From contig JAPTOF010000001.1 in the NCBI GenBank assembly GCA_028554755.1, forward strand, positions 36,289,501-36,353,500: a DNA stretch of 64,000 nt, given 5' to 3'. Positions 10,746 through 21,945 of the stretch are shown here, one piece after another. Below the pieces are notes generated by a model that did no database searches, was not told where the DNA came from, and saw only the letters and a list, made by a program, of their open reading frames with translations. The position numbers were made by a program, and so were the translations under genes. The DNA is from Cordia subcordata (Eukaryota > Streptophyta > Magnoliopsida > Boraginales > Cordiaceae). How positions within the stretch are numbered: position 1 is the stretch's first letter; each line of letters starts with the position of its first letter.

Positions 10746-11818
10746 ATTTTAGGCGCAGACCCGCCCTTTGTGATTTATCAAAAGTGCACTGAACTCCCTG
10801 TAGTCCAAAAAGTCTCTCATAATCTCTTATGATTTACAAAGTACATGAAATCCCCTGCCGTGAAGAAATCCATTATTGTTAACCATAATTATTAGAAATT
10901 ATCCAAACTACCATTTTCTCTTTTACAAAAGAAATTTTGTTAGAAAGATTTGAACTCTCAACTTCAAATTAAATAACAAATACTCTAACAAGCTAGGCTA
11001 TAAACAATTTATGTTTTAACTTAATTTTAGGTTATTTTATATTTAGAATATATAATGGTATATATATATTCTAAATATAATTCTACATAATGGTATAAAT
11101 ATGGTTTATTATCTAGTTTTAGTGGAAAAAAAAAAAAAAAGCTCTCCATATTTCAGACTTGGATAGCTAGTGAAGGAATCAGAACAATCATTTTTTTATA
11201 CTTTAAGAGGTAATCTAAAATCGGGTTCAAATATATAATTATGGCAACTTTTTGTGCGTATAATTGTCACTAATAGATGAAAATTTTTGGAACCCCGTTG
11301 TCCAACAACCCAGCCGTAAACATGACCTTATTCGAAGTAGTTATTGATAAGTAATAAGATAAAATGAAATGATTGCAAGTAAAATTATATGATGTATATT
11401 TGATGATGTTCATGAACAAATGTTACTGATAAGTTAAAAAGTCACATATTTGAAATTCTGCATTGTATGTAATTATACCATTATATATAATTATACCACT
11501 ATACATTCTAAATGTAAAATAACCAAAAATTAAGTTAAATTATAAATTGTTTATAGCCTAGTTGGTTAGAGTATTTGTTATTTTACTTTGAGGTTGAAGG
11601 TTCAAATCTTTTTAGCAACATTTTTTTTGTAAAAAGAGAGAATGGTAATTTGGGTAATTTTGAAAAATCATGATAAAAGATAACGGACTTTTTAACGGAA
11701 GGGGGTTTCATACACTTCTATGGACTATAGGGGGTTATGAGTGACTTTTTAGACCATGGGAGGGGGGGGGGGTTCAGAGCACTTTTGATGAATCACAGGA
11801 GGGGGTTTGGTGTATTTT
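10746..11818. mobile_element. Foldback element with inverted tRNA-like arms
   Basis: The two ends are long inverted copies: left CAAAAGTGCACTGAACTCC and TCTCATAATC, right the reverse complement near 11700-11810. In each arm, read outward from the centre, there is an A-box-like TAGCCTAGTTGGTTAGAG (11558-11575 on the plus strand; its counterpart is on the minus strand at 10981-11010) and a B-box-like GGTTCAAATC. The middle is short. The same family occurs at 31554-33777 and 43442-44155. A run of 11 Gs lies at 11762-11772. No protein is encoded. Confidence 0.7.
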
Positions 11819-11889
11819 TTTTAAATTCAAATCCCAAAAGAAGTACGTAATGGGAGTGAAAAAAAGTAATTTTTTAAAAAAATCCTTTT

Positions 11890-12190
11890 TTAAAATTTGA
11901 AATTCATGAATGACTGAAATGATATTATCTATACATGGACAGTCAAGATTTCTCTCATATCAATATGAGGAAGTGTTTGATATGAGTTGATCAACCATTT
12001 ATGTATACACAATAGTATCTCAATTATTCATGAAATTCAAATCCTAAGCATATGGGAATTGGGAGGGAGAAAAAGTATTTTAAAAAATTATCTTTTTCTA
12101 GAGTTTGAATTTTCATAAATAACTGAGATGATATAGTTTATATATGAATGGCTAAGATCTCATATTAATATGAGAGTATCCTAATCCTTA
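11890..12190. repeat. Direct repeat of a MITE-like segment
   Basis: Two units, about 11895-11990 and 12105-12190, each carry a GATGATATAGT/GATATTATCT-like stretch followed by CTCATATTAATATGAG-type palindromes. They relate to the MITE at 7076-7290. Confidence 0.5.
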
Positions 12191-12902
12191 TCATGCTTCT
12201 ACGTTCTAACATTGCATGTCACATGTGCTTGACGTGAATGGCATACTAACAGTGTGATTGAAACAAATGAATTCTAGAAAATTTTGTGGATTTTATGCAT
12301 AAATCTGACTTTTCATGTTTGGAAGAACTTTCCTAAAATATGAAATTTATTTTGGAATTCTAAGATTTGCAGGTCTTGGTTTTGTTCAAGTTTTAGCGAA
12401 ATACTAGTTTAAGAGGTGGAATTTATAATTTCACGAAAAACAAATCCGCAAAAAATCTTACGAAGACAAAAAAAAAACATCTATAATTATTATACTGCTA
12501 TATTTAAGGTACAACCTTCATTATTTGTCATTATCTTGTAAACTCAACTTCACTCATTTGAAGATCTTCCTTGATCAGTATTTTTTTATAAAATTATTTT
12601 TATTCCCTTTGCTCAATGAAATTTATAATAACAAGAAATATTATAACAAAAAGTTATTCAAGTATATACATATTAATTCCAATATTACATGTGTTTTAAA
12701 CACAATTTGAATTTATAAATGACAGAATTGATTTAAAATTATTTTATTGATCCAAACAAGGAAATTCATTTGAAAATGGAAACCCAAATGGAATTCATTT
12801 CATTTCATTAGTTTCAAAATGCTTTTCAATCATTTTTATTTTCATTTTCTAAAAAATATTTATTTTTAGTTTTGTGAAATACTAAAAATTTATTTGATTG
12901 TT
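12191..12902. other. Intergenic, no gene seen
   Basis: AT-rich unique-looking sequence. The only open frames are short and lack coding character. Confidence 0.5.
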
Positions 12903-14277
12903 TGATAAGTCCTAAATAAGCTTTTAATTCATAATTAATTATGCTTAATTCTTGAATTGGATGCTCCTTAATTAGCATTTTTTATGTGTTTTTGCATGTT
13001 TATGTTTGGAAAAAGGAGGTAGATGCATTATATATGGATTCAAGAGCTTTTTGGACGTGTTTGTAGCTGTCAAAGTTGATTCCGTCACTTGAAAAAATAC
13101 CATTAATTTGCTACGCGAGTTTGACTAAGTTGACCAAGATGGAAGATATTTTTTCTGGATTTCTGTAAGTAAATAGATTAAATATTAGAAGACTTTTTAT
13201 TTTGTTGAAAATTATATTTAAGGATTTTATCTTATTATTCTTTTTTGGCCCTTAAGGGTTTCCTTATCCAAAAAAGAAAGAAGGTTAGGATTTTTCTTTT
13301 ATATATACTTCTTATATGCACTTAGAGGGAGACAACTTTTTAGCAGACAATTCAGCAAATTTCTCTTCATTCTTTGGATGACACTCATAGGCATGAAGTT
13401 CTAACTTTCTTTTCTATATAATCGAGGATTAATCAAGATTTAGGGTCATCAATTCCATGAGATCTAATTGTTTTATCCCTTTCATATTATTTTGATATTT
13501 GCATATTTACTATTTCAAGAATTAATATTATTCTGTGATTGTTTAATTTTGTGCACGGTTATTCAATTGCATGACAATAGGTAGCCAATTAGATTAATTT
13601 AATTAATCTAGGCATAGTGGTAACTAGGTTTTCTGTGTAATTACGCAATCTAAATAAACAATTACCGCTAGAGTATTGACTTTTAGAATCAGGTCTTTCT
13701 AGATTTTTATTGTTGCCGTTAGATAGATCCTGTGGGCATCTCCAGGGATTAGAACGTCTAATAGGTAAGGCGATAGTGGGAAAAATCATAGGGAATTTAA
13801 ATCGTTATCAACACTGTAAGGAAAGATGAGGTTATTAGGCCGAGCCAATAACTATAACTGATTTATCGAAATAGTTGAAAGTATTTTTGCATCTATGATT
13901 GGATTTGTTGATCGAAATTGCAATTGTTTCTCAGGCTAGATTTAATTCTCGTTGATTTTCTGTTTTTCCAGCCTTGCGTTAATTTAGAATTGTGTATTTT
14001 AGTCATTTTTATTTTTGTTTATGTTTTTTTAATTTTCTGGCCAAATTGCGTGCCCACGCAGTGCGACCAGTGGCTAGACCATTTGCTTATTTTACTTATT
14101 TTTGCATTAAAACCCCTTGTTTTGCTTGTAACTCGTTTGATTAATCTACTTGACATAATTAGCATATTCTAAATTTCTCCAATCCCTATGGACTTGACGC
14201 TTTTCTCACTGCGTACACAAATTAAAGTTGCAAGGTAAAAGATAAAAATTTATTTTTGGTGATTTCGACCCCCATCA
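12903..14277 (+). mobile_element. Solo LTR of an Athila-like family
   Basis: The element begins TGATAAGTCC and ends CCCCATCA, a TG...CA pair. The perfect 5-base duplication TTGTT lies on both sides (12898-12902 and 14278-14282). A TATA-like TTTATATATA lies near 13300. Its first ~540 bases match the LTRs at 1-280 and 42780-43441. No internal region remains, as expected after LTR-LTR recombination. Confidence 0.9.
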
Positions 14278-14484
14278 TTGTTAAAAGTGAAAACTATCTT
14301 CTTGCAAATTAAAGACCCGTTTAGATTATTTTTTTCATTGAAAAGAACTTATTCCTATCAAAATAACATCTTTTTGCAATAAGAATTTGAATAAAATTTT
14401 AGAAACAGTTGATACACTTAAAAAAACTCAATTTCAAGTTTTTCTATAAGCAAGAATTTTGCTTTTCAGAAACAGTTATTGTAA

Positions 14485-14850
14485 TAGGTGCAAGTTTACA
14501 CTTGTTAAAATTTATTAAATGATCACTTTGATATTGTAATTTGTCATATTAAATTTTCTAACTTTAAAGATAACGTAACCTTTAAACTATGACTTAACCC
14601 AATATGTCAATACTTTTTTTCCTTTACAAATCTAAATAATACGTAAATGATCCTCGTAAGAGTCTGTATTTTTGCATTGAACCCATGATCATGTGAAGAC
14701 CCGCGACTCATTGCCGTCAACCTTTTCACAGCAACCTGCTTTTCATCTGGAATTACCCCCCAAATCATGTTTGAATTTTTTTTTGGTGATTATTGGAGTA
14801 AGTTTGAGAGTCGATGAGGGATTACAAGCTTTCGAGACAATCTAATGTTC
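14485..14850. mobile_element. Fragment related to the Mutator-like element at 29-31 kb
   Basis: Bases 14485-14650 (TACACTTGTTAAAATTTATT and onward) resemble the terminal repeat at 29008-29165. Bases 14690-14850 contain GATTACAAGCTTTCGAGAC, similar to GATTATAAGCTTTCGGGGC at 30349. No ends could be set. Confidence 0.5.
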
Positions 14851-15360
14851 GAGAACTTTATCCAGAGAAGATCTGAGATAATGTCATGTTGTGTTGAGAG
14901 CCAAGCAATTGGTTAAGGAAGCTAACGCGTCTGTCTCGCATATCTTTCGGGAAGGCAATAAACCTGCAGATTGCTTAGCAAATCTTGGGGCTTGCGTGCA
15001 TGACTTTAAAGTTTTTGAAGATGCACGGCGTGTACCTCAACTTAAAGGTCTTATTCATTGTGATCAACTGTCACTTCCTAGTTTTAGGTTCTGATCTTAT
15101 TGTAAGAGTAGGAGTCCTACTTTATTTTCAGCTTTCTTAGAGCCATTTTGTAACACCATGTAGTAGTAATAAGTGGTGCTAGGTTTGCATTGCATGCAGA
15201 TGCTGAGGACCTGCATGTTGTATTTAAGGTTGGGGTTTGTCTGAGCTTCATATTAGGAGTAGATTGAAGGTCAGGTTTATGCCCCGTTTCCACATTGTAT
15301 TTATTTTCTTTATCTAATAAAATTTTGGGGGTGTCGTCCCCTTTTTCTTGAGGAAAAAAA
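14851..15360 (+). mobile_element. LINE 3' end with RNase H remnant
   Basis: Bases 14883-15094 encode the tail of a LINE-type RNase H (IFREGNKPADCLANLG), ending at a TGA. A 3' region of about 220 bases follows, with a poly(A) signal at 15316-15321 and an A-rich end near 15350. The same domain end occurs in the LINE at 1400-2905, but the 3' untranslated regions differ, so these are different LINE lineages. The 5' part is missing. Confidence 0.7.
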
Positions 15361-15629
15361 GGGGAGAGGATTTGAATCATAATATTTTTCCATTAATGTT
15401 GATTTTGAATTACTTATTCTCTTTTATCATTACTTAACAACAATATCCTAGTTAACTATTAAAAAGAATATATATACTATAAATATATACTCTATTTTAT
15501 ATTTTTCCAAATACTATAAAAGTTCAATCAGGAAATGGGACCTCCAGTAAAAAGTTATACAATAATATAAACCATATAAAACTTGCCCATTAATATTCAC
15601 TATTCAGCCAATACCCAACAGACCTAACT

Positions 15630-16675
15630 GCCTTTTACCGTTTAACAGATACGATATGCATTTCTTTGAACTGTGACACAAGATGATTGATGAAGTTCAT
15701 ATTTTTGAAGTGAAGTACAACATCTCCTCCAATTGCATATTCTATTTGGATTTCTCCACACTGACTTAAATCTTCAATGGGAATTATATTACGACATGCA
15801 GAGTTTGTGTAGAATGTATTGAACATAGAGGAAGATATTTCTCCTTCGAATTTGCAGAAGATTGATGCACCGGGTAGAATAATGTCTCCCAAACTGACTT
15901 TCAATTATCATTTAAACATTGGACTTGTTTTGGATATTAACAGTGCGGTTGCCATTGGAGCGGCCATCCATCAATTTGTGCACGTCAATGAAAGAAGGTA
16001 ATGAAAGAAAATATAAGGTTTCATGCCAGGAGATTGGCTATTATGCACCTTAAATATTGTGTACCTATATAGTACTGTGCATCTCATAGTAGCGCGTTCA
16101 TAACTTTATCATTATAAGTTCACAATTTATAACTATACATTCAAGACTTTTAATTATTTACAAATCGAATTTATATGTTTACAATTTTAACATTTTATGT
16201 TCAGAACTTTTAATTGTTCACAATTTATTTATCTATTACTCTTACATTATATATTCAAAACATTTATATCGTATGTTCACAATAATAAATTACCTATTTA
16301 TGGCTCTTTAAGATATATTCACAATCAATGAACGATATATTCACAGCTTGTGAATGATATGTTCACAATCTGTGAATGATTTCGGAGCTCGCAGTCAGAG
16401 GTGTTACGGGGTCTCGATTGACGATCAAATTATTGTGTTATGTTCGTCGACGTGAGGAGAGTGAACTAGTTAAATTTGATTTTGATCTGACAGGCAGATT
16501 GTGAGATCTATTAAGCAGTGCACCATACATCTCTTTTTTTTTTATTTTAATCAAGCATTATGCACATTTAGGTGTATCATAATTTAGATATATAGTATAA
16601 TTATTGCGAAGAAGAGCCGCATCATTTTCTAGGGAAGGATCCTTGTCAAATGAACCTAATTTCACATACATTAGA
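15630..16675 (-). pseudogene. Orphan family copy B, split by an insertion
   Basis: The minus-strand sequence 15904-15635 still reads as the C-terminal half of the orphan protein (IILPGASIFCKFEG, then CGEIQIEYAIGGDVVLHFK). It is joined upstream to a 570-base insertion (16031-16600), after which the N-terminal part resumes at 16675-16601 (GSFDKDPS-like). The frame is broken by the insertion and by indels around 15815-15835 and 15890. Flanks match copies A, C and D. The insertion lies in the codons after the conserved tryptophan (SEPWRE in copy A). Confidence 0.7.
16031..16600. mobile_element. Inserted element rich in TTCACAA motifs, copy in B
   Basis: The segment interrupts orphan copy B and is nearly the same as 60041-60530 in orphan copy D. 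It has repeated TATGTTCACAA and TTCACAATTT phrases and a TCGGAGCTC block. I could not find clear terminal inverted repeats, so its class is open. Confidence 0.6.
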
Positions 16676-18390
16676 CTGACACTAATAAATAATGTAAGTA
16701 ATCGAGAAATTTTTTTTTTTACTATTAAAAAGAGAACTGATTTAAACTAAGGATAGGGGTTGGTAAAAGAATTATTGAAAAAATATAGCGCAATTATAAT
16801 ATTCATGCTATAGTCAAGATAGATAATAACAAATTCCTTTTTATAGATAGCTTAAACTTTTTAAACGACGTAGATAATTAATATCATGTCAAACCCAAAT
16901 CATGCATTCAAAAGTCATTATTACCCGTTCATAAAATTGCATTCACACGTAAGACTCAATTAAAAAGTAAAAACTATATAGCTTACAACAAATAAATACA
17001 GAACTGAGAACTCCTTACTCTTGTACTGTACTAGGCTCATTGGAGCTTTATTTAACAACAATTGAAAGCTATATGTGCTCTACTAGCCTTTTTGCCTCTG
17101 GCCGTTGATTGTGGTTATTTTGTGTTCTAAATTTATAATTTTAAGTAGCACTTTTAACAAATAGAGATTTTTATTTATTTTTTTAACAAAAAATGGTGAT
17201 CACATGCACCACTTTTTTAACAAATAGAGAAATTTGAGAAGTGAGAATTTTCTTTTCTAATTTTTCCTTCCCATATTAAAAGCAACAGAGTAAAAAACCA
17301 AAAATAATTTAATGATAAAGTGCAATTTATTTTAGAGTAATATTAGTTATCACTCAAATTTTATCACTGTTTTATCACCTCTTAACTAGCATACTAAGTT
17401 GGCATACCAACTTGACAACATCTGTTTTGTTTCTTTCTCCACTTTAATTATCTCTTTCTTCTTTCCTTTTGTTTTTCTTTTTATTCCTCTCTCCTCTTTA
17501 ATTATTATCCTCTTTCTATCATTTTTAATTATTTTTCTCTTGTTGTTTTCTTTTCTTCTTATCCTCTCCAAAATTTACATGACAAACTTTAATCTATTAT
17601 CAGTTGATTTACGATCTAATTAATATTTATTTTATTATCTTTTGAAGCACTAGTTAATGTGAAAACATGATCCTAAACTTGATGCATATGAATATTGATA
17701 TTTGCATTTAATTTGTCTTTATTTTTGGGGAAGGAAAGAATATTGCGAAGGCTGCATGGAAGAAAAAAGAAGCTCAATTTGCACGCCTTCTGTGAGGGTA
17801 AATTGCCTGGGAAGAGGACTCAAGTTATCTCAATTGGAGGATTCCTTGTATTGAAGAAAATTAATTATATTGAAAAATGGGTACTGGAATGTTATGTGTT
17901 TTCTATGACTTAGTTGGTGGAATAATAGGAATAATATTATGCCTAAATGACTAGTTGGTGAAATTATATGTCTGAATAACTAGTTATAATAATAAATTCC
18001 GATTTCCTATCTTTTTTCTTTCCGATTCTTTGGCTCCCCACCTTCAAGTTAGACACCACTTTGAATTGGGGTGGATCTAAATTAAATTGTTTTATTATTA
18101 AACGAGAATCAAAATTAAGTAGTGAAACGGCAAATAATAAAGTGATATTACATACCAAATAATTAGATTGTAGCTGGTGCAGAAACAGAATGCATCAAGA
18201 CTTTGCTGCTTTGGAACATGTATTTGTTTCTTTTAAGCTCACACCGCAGCGCCTTTGCTTTTTACTCTTAACTTAATTTTATTTTAAGAAACTTGGAGAA
18301 CTCATGCTACTTTAACCATGCAAATTTTTCTCCTCATGTATTAATATATGATCTCTTACAAAATACTGCTACTTTTGTTGTTTTACATTG
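16676..18390. other. Duplicated flank, then intergenic sequence with no gene seen
   Basis: Bases 16676-17130 match 6401-6860 and 38128-38540. From 17131 the sequence is not shared. Bases 17400-17570 are a long pyrimidine-rich stretch. No frame here has recognisable coding character. Confidence 0.5.
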
Positions 18391-18925
18391 AGAACATTAT
18401 TATATCGTTAAAACATTATGGGATGGATATATGAAGTAACCTATATGATCAGTTTGCTTTTTTGGAGCCTGATTAATTAGGTACAATGTCGCTTTTGTGA
18501 GGGTTGAGTTATCTCAAGGAGGTCGCTATTATTAAGCTTTGCCAGAGGGAGTTGGAAAGAAAAAATGCATGCACATCCTCGTCCATGCACATCCTAGTAC
18601 TGCTACTTTTGTTCTTTTACATTGAGATATATGGTACGTACGTAGCTTATGTTAGACTAACGAATCGCTTATTCTCTAAAGTAAGAGCTTGGTGGTTATC
18701 TTCATTTGCTTTTCAAACCTATGTTAGACATTATTATATCCTTAAAACATTATAGGATGGATATATGAAGTAACCTATGTGGTCGGTTTGCTTTTTTGGA
18801 GCCTGATTAAGCTACATTGTCGCTTTTGAGAGGGTTGAGTTATCTCAAGGAGGTCGCTATTATTAAGCTTTGCTAGAGGGAGTTGGTAAGAAAAAGTGCA
18901 TGCACATCCTAGTCCGTTTCGGAAA
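18391..18925. repeat. Tandem duplication upstream of RING gene 1
   Basis: Bases 18391-18598 recur at 18728-18925, an offset of 337. Shared landmarks are GGATGGATATATGAAGTAAC, GGTTGAGTTATCTCAAGGAG and the end GCATGCACATCCT. The second unit lies about 90-290 bases upstream of the TATA box, so the gene may have two copies of any element in this segment. Confidence 0.85.
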
Positions 18926-19016
18926 AAAGAAAAAAGTGCATTTCCTCTCTCTGCCCTCTCCGTCTCTTCCCTCGTCCCTCCATCCCCAAGGCCCCCAACC
19001 CAACCCCCTTCCCCTG

Positions 19017-19024
19017 TATATAAT
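19017..19024 (+). promoter_or_regulatory. TATA box of RING gene 1
   Basis: TATATAAT sits in otherwise C/T-rich sequence, 81 bases before the ATG at 19105. Transcription would start near 19048. The pyrimidine-rich stretch at 18940-19015 is typical of plant core promoters. Confidence 0.6.
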
Positions 19025-19104
19025 ATCAACAGAAAGGTCTCCCACGTACCCCAGCACAATTAATTATTCCCCTTCCCCGGCACAATTGGTCTACAGCAGT
19101 TATC

Positions 19105-19300
19105 ATGGCTGCCCCTCACACTCCAATACCAGCGATCTTGGCAGTGACTTCTAACCATGACGATCAACTCGCGATCGTAGCAGTGGCAGTACTCTCGGTG
19201 GCGATCACTGTGATCGTCATAGCACTACTGCTATGGTGGTGCATGGGTGAGATTTTTTTTTTCCTTCTCTTTCATTTTAATTTCAAGAATGATATTAATA

Positions 19301-19344
<44 letters not shown>

Positions 19345-21325
19345 GCATGCACATACAGTGAGTTACGTTCTAGTGTTTTTAGTAGGTACTGTTGATAACT
19401 TATATCGTTTTTGTTAATTTTCTTCATTACGATAGATAGTCTGTTGAATTATTAGATGAGTTTTTATTTTTTGGATCAAAAACAAAATAGGTGAATTATT
19501 ATATATTACATGATAAGGGCTCACATATTTTATCGAAGGAACGACTTTTTTTATCAAGGAGAACAAACAATATAACTCTATAATTTATTTTCCTTTCAGG
19601 AAATATTTGTGATTGTTGATGTACTGCCAATTGTAGATTCTAACTTTTTTGTCCAATTTGTATACATCATTACACTTTCTCTCTTTTCTTTTGTTTCATT
19701 TCCGAATGTGTCCATTATTAAACCAAATATTATATTTAAGAGCTCTGATGATACTTAAAACATATTCTTATTGCTTCTTATTCATGTCTCATTATATGTT
19801 TCTCCAAAGACCACGAATTGTATTCCGGCTTTGCACCTGAAAATGATGCTTTACCTCCCGACCACCAAAGACAGCTTGAAGTTTGATTTCCTTTTTTTTG
19901 CTCTTTGTGGTTCTTTTTTACCATGCTTGAGTCTCTTTTGATTGTTTCTTGTTGCATCGTAGTTGTTGTTAAGGATGTTTCCTTGTTGTTTCGATTCATG
20001 CCCCTCAAGTTGTGAATTGATTTGTATTGTTGCAGCCTTGGCTTGAGGAGTTTTAAGATGTCTTTATATGATTTGCGTTTAATAAATCTTACTTAATTCG
20101 CCAAAAAAAAAAAGAGCTATTGAGCGTTCTTAGGTAAAATATTCTATCTTAAAAAAGACTTCTCACATATATATTTCAATGTCAAAATAAAATGATTATC
20201 AAACCTATAGTATGTTGGAGTCAGTATATATAACTCCATAATCTTTTTCCTTTCAGGAACTAGTTGTGATTGACGTACTGCCAATCGGAGATTCTAACTT
20301 TTTCGTCCAATTTGTATACATCATTACATTTTTTTTTCCCTTTTGTTTCATTTCTGAATGTGTCCATTATTAAACCAAATATTATATTTAAGAGCTTTGA
20401 TGATACTTAAAACATATTTTAATTGTTTCTTATTCATGTCTCATTATATGTTTCTCCAACTATTGGGCGTTCTTAGGTAAAATAAAGGGAAAGACTTCTT
20501 ACATATATACTAATCACAAAATAAAATGGTTATCAAACCTATAGTATGTTGGAGTCAGTATATATATATTTCAAAGTATCTTTAAAAATTTTAAAAAACA
20601 AGGTGATAATTTTATAAATAAATCTCAAAAAGAAAATCCTTTTGATTACCTGTTTTTCTAGTTTTTATTTCCTAAAAAATAATTTTTACTTTTGTTAACG
20701 AAACACATTTTCTAAATTTTACAAAATTGAATATGGAATCTATTTTTAGAAAATGAAAACAATAAATAAACATTAAAAAGAAAAATGCTTGAGGGCCTGT
20801 TTTTCTAATTTTCATTTCCAAGAAAAACAATTTTTACTTTTGTTAACTAAACAAGTTTTCTAAATTTTACAAAATTGAGAACAAAAACTATTTCCAAAAA
20901 ATAAAAACAAAAAATATCGATAAAGAAATCCATTTTTCTATAAATTTTTCAACCTTTTTGTGTTAGGATACCTTCGGCGGCTTGCTGCAGAAGCTGCCAC
21001 CCCAGATGACACCCCGGATGTCGCCCTAGGTGCTGTCGGGGGCCCAGGTGTCGCTCCGGATGTCGCCCCAGGTGCCACCCCCGATGCCATCCCTGATGCC
21101 GCCACGGATTTTGCCTCGGGTGCTGGCCCAAGTGCCGGCCCGCCCACCAGAGACACTAGAGAGGTCGCTCTTTGCACCATCTGCTTGGCACATTGTGCCA
21201 ATCAAACCACCTCAACCTCGTTGCCTGGATGTGGACATGAGTTTCACATGGTATGCATTGACCCATGGATTGCAGCCCGCTTCTCATGCCCACTTTTCCG
21301 GCGAATTGTGCTGCCTCCGTCGTGA
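19105..21325 (+). CDS. ATL-like RING-H2 membrane protein, two exons
   Basis: Exon 1 is 19105-19246, the intron (GT...AG, phase 1) is 19247-20966, and exon 2 is 20967-21325 with a TGA stop; the protein has 166 residues. Residues about 22-46 form one hydrophobic membrane helix. A low-complexity Pro/Asp/Ala/Gly linker follows (repeated PDV/APG units, residues 60-110). A RING-H2 finger then spans residues 117-158: Cys117, Cys120, Cys136, His138, His141, Cys144, Cys155. The eighth zinc ligand is Phe158 (CPLF, codon TTC) instead of Cys. Proteins of this layout are plant ATL-type E3 ubiquitin ligases in the endomembrane or plasma membrane, using the RING to recruit E2 enzymes. I see no GLD motif. 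The splice sites and frame agree well, so the structure is likely real. Loss of the last ligand could mean a weakened ligase or a young pseudogene. Confidence 0.75.
19571..20567. repeat. Tandem duplication inside the RING gene 1 intron
   Basis: Unit 1 (19571-19807 plus 20114-20224) and unit 2 (20225-20567) share GATGTACTGCCAATTG-like and TTGTATACATCATTACA stretches. Unit 1 was later split by the retroposed segment 19809-20113. The duplication lengthens the intron by about 345 bases. Confidence 0.85.
19809..20113 (+). pseudogene. 5'-truncated retroposed mRNA end in the RING gene 1 intron
   Basis: The first 78 bases read as the end of a protein (SGFAPENDALPPDHQRQLEV, then TGA at 19884-19886). 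Next comes a 3' untranslated region of about 215 bases with AATAAA at 20081-20086 and a run of 11 As at 20103-20113. The paralogous intron unit at 20455-20465 is uninterrupted, which shows it to be an insertion. I do not recognise the source protein. It is most likely a LINE-mobilised partial processed copy of a host gene, in the same orientation as RING gene 1. Confidence 0.7.
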
Positions 21326-21429
21326 ATTCCACCATCGTCCGTGGCCAGAGCTATCCCTAGGATTTAACTATAACACCATTAGATATAACATTATACATAA
21401 CATTATTAGATATATCGAGGATGTTATTA

Positions 21430-21435
21430 AATAAA
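21430..21435 (+). terminator. Possible poly(A) signal of RING gene 1
   Basis: AATAAA lies 105 bases after the stop codon, in AT-rich sequence. The copia LTR starts about 80 bases further on. Confidence 0.45.
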
Positions 21436-21512
21436 CATTATTATTGTAAGTATTTAATGGTGTCCAGTAAATATTTAGTCTAGGTACTAAATATATGCCA
21501 ATACAAGAAGCT

Positions 21513-21901
21513 TGTTGAGATGTATTTTGCAATTTTCAAGATTAGCTCAGCTTAATGTGCAACTACTCCACCTATCTCATTAATGCACCTTGTAAACCCA
21601 ACAATCAATTTGTTCTAGAGCTGAAAATGCATCTATATCTGCAGCTGATTTGTTCTTGATTGTAACAAGAAAAATTATTGCAATATCTCTTCATTTTACT
21701 GCAGAAATCTCTTCTCATTTTACTGCTCAAATCAACTCTAATTTTATTGCAAAACAGAGCATTAGTTAACTACATTATATCCTCAAGTTCAGCTTGAAAT
21801 AAATACTTAAACTCCATCAAAACACATTCATTTTCAGACCTTTTCTTCCTTATTGCACTCTACATGTCACTCTTATGCACTTATCTTCTGCTGCACTAAC
21901 A
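21513..21901 (+). mobile_element. 5' LTR of a Ty1/copia element
   Basis: The segment begins TGTTGAGATG and ends CACTAACA, directly before a primer binding site. At about 389 bases it has a normal length for a small copia LTR. No matching 3' LTR is found in the window. Confidence 0.75.
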
Positions 21902-21905
21902 AATT

Positions 21906-21919
21906 TGGCATCAGAGCCT
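21906..21919 (+). other. Primer binding site of the copia element
   Basis: TGGCATCAGAGCCT differs from the usual TGGTATCAGAGC (complementary to the 3' end of initiator methionine tRNA) at one base. It starts 4 bases after the LTR end. Confidence 0.8.
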
Positions 21920-21945
21920 TAATCTTCTGAAAATTTCAAAGAGAA

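Noticed and set aside
11558..11620. Possible functional tRNA gene (A-box and B-box-like sequences)
   Set aside because: The region between the boxes does not fold into a cloverleaf, there is no acceptor stem, and the same sequence is found inverted in a transposon arm.
17386..17623. Minus- and plus-strand frames over the pyrimidine-rich stretch (basic or hydrophobic repeats)
   Set aside because: Composition alone explains them; no start context, no domain and no conservation.
17700..17910. Possible host exon (lysine-rich frame near 17740)
   Set aside because: No splice sites, no recognisable domain and no copy elsewhere in the window.
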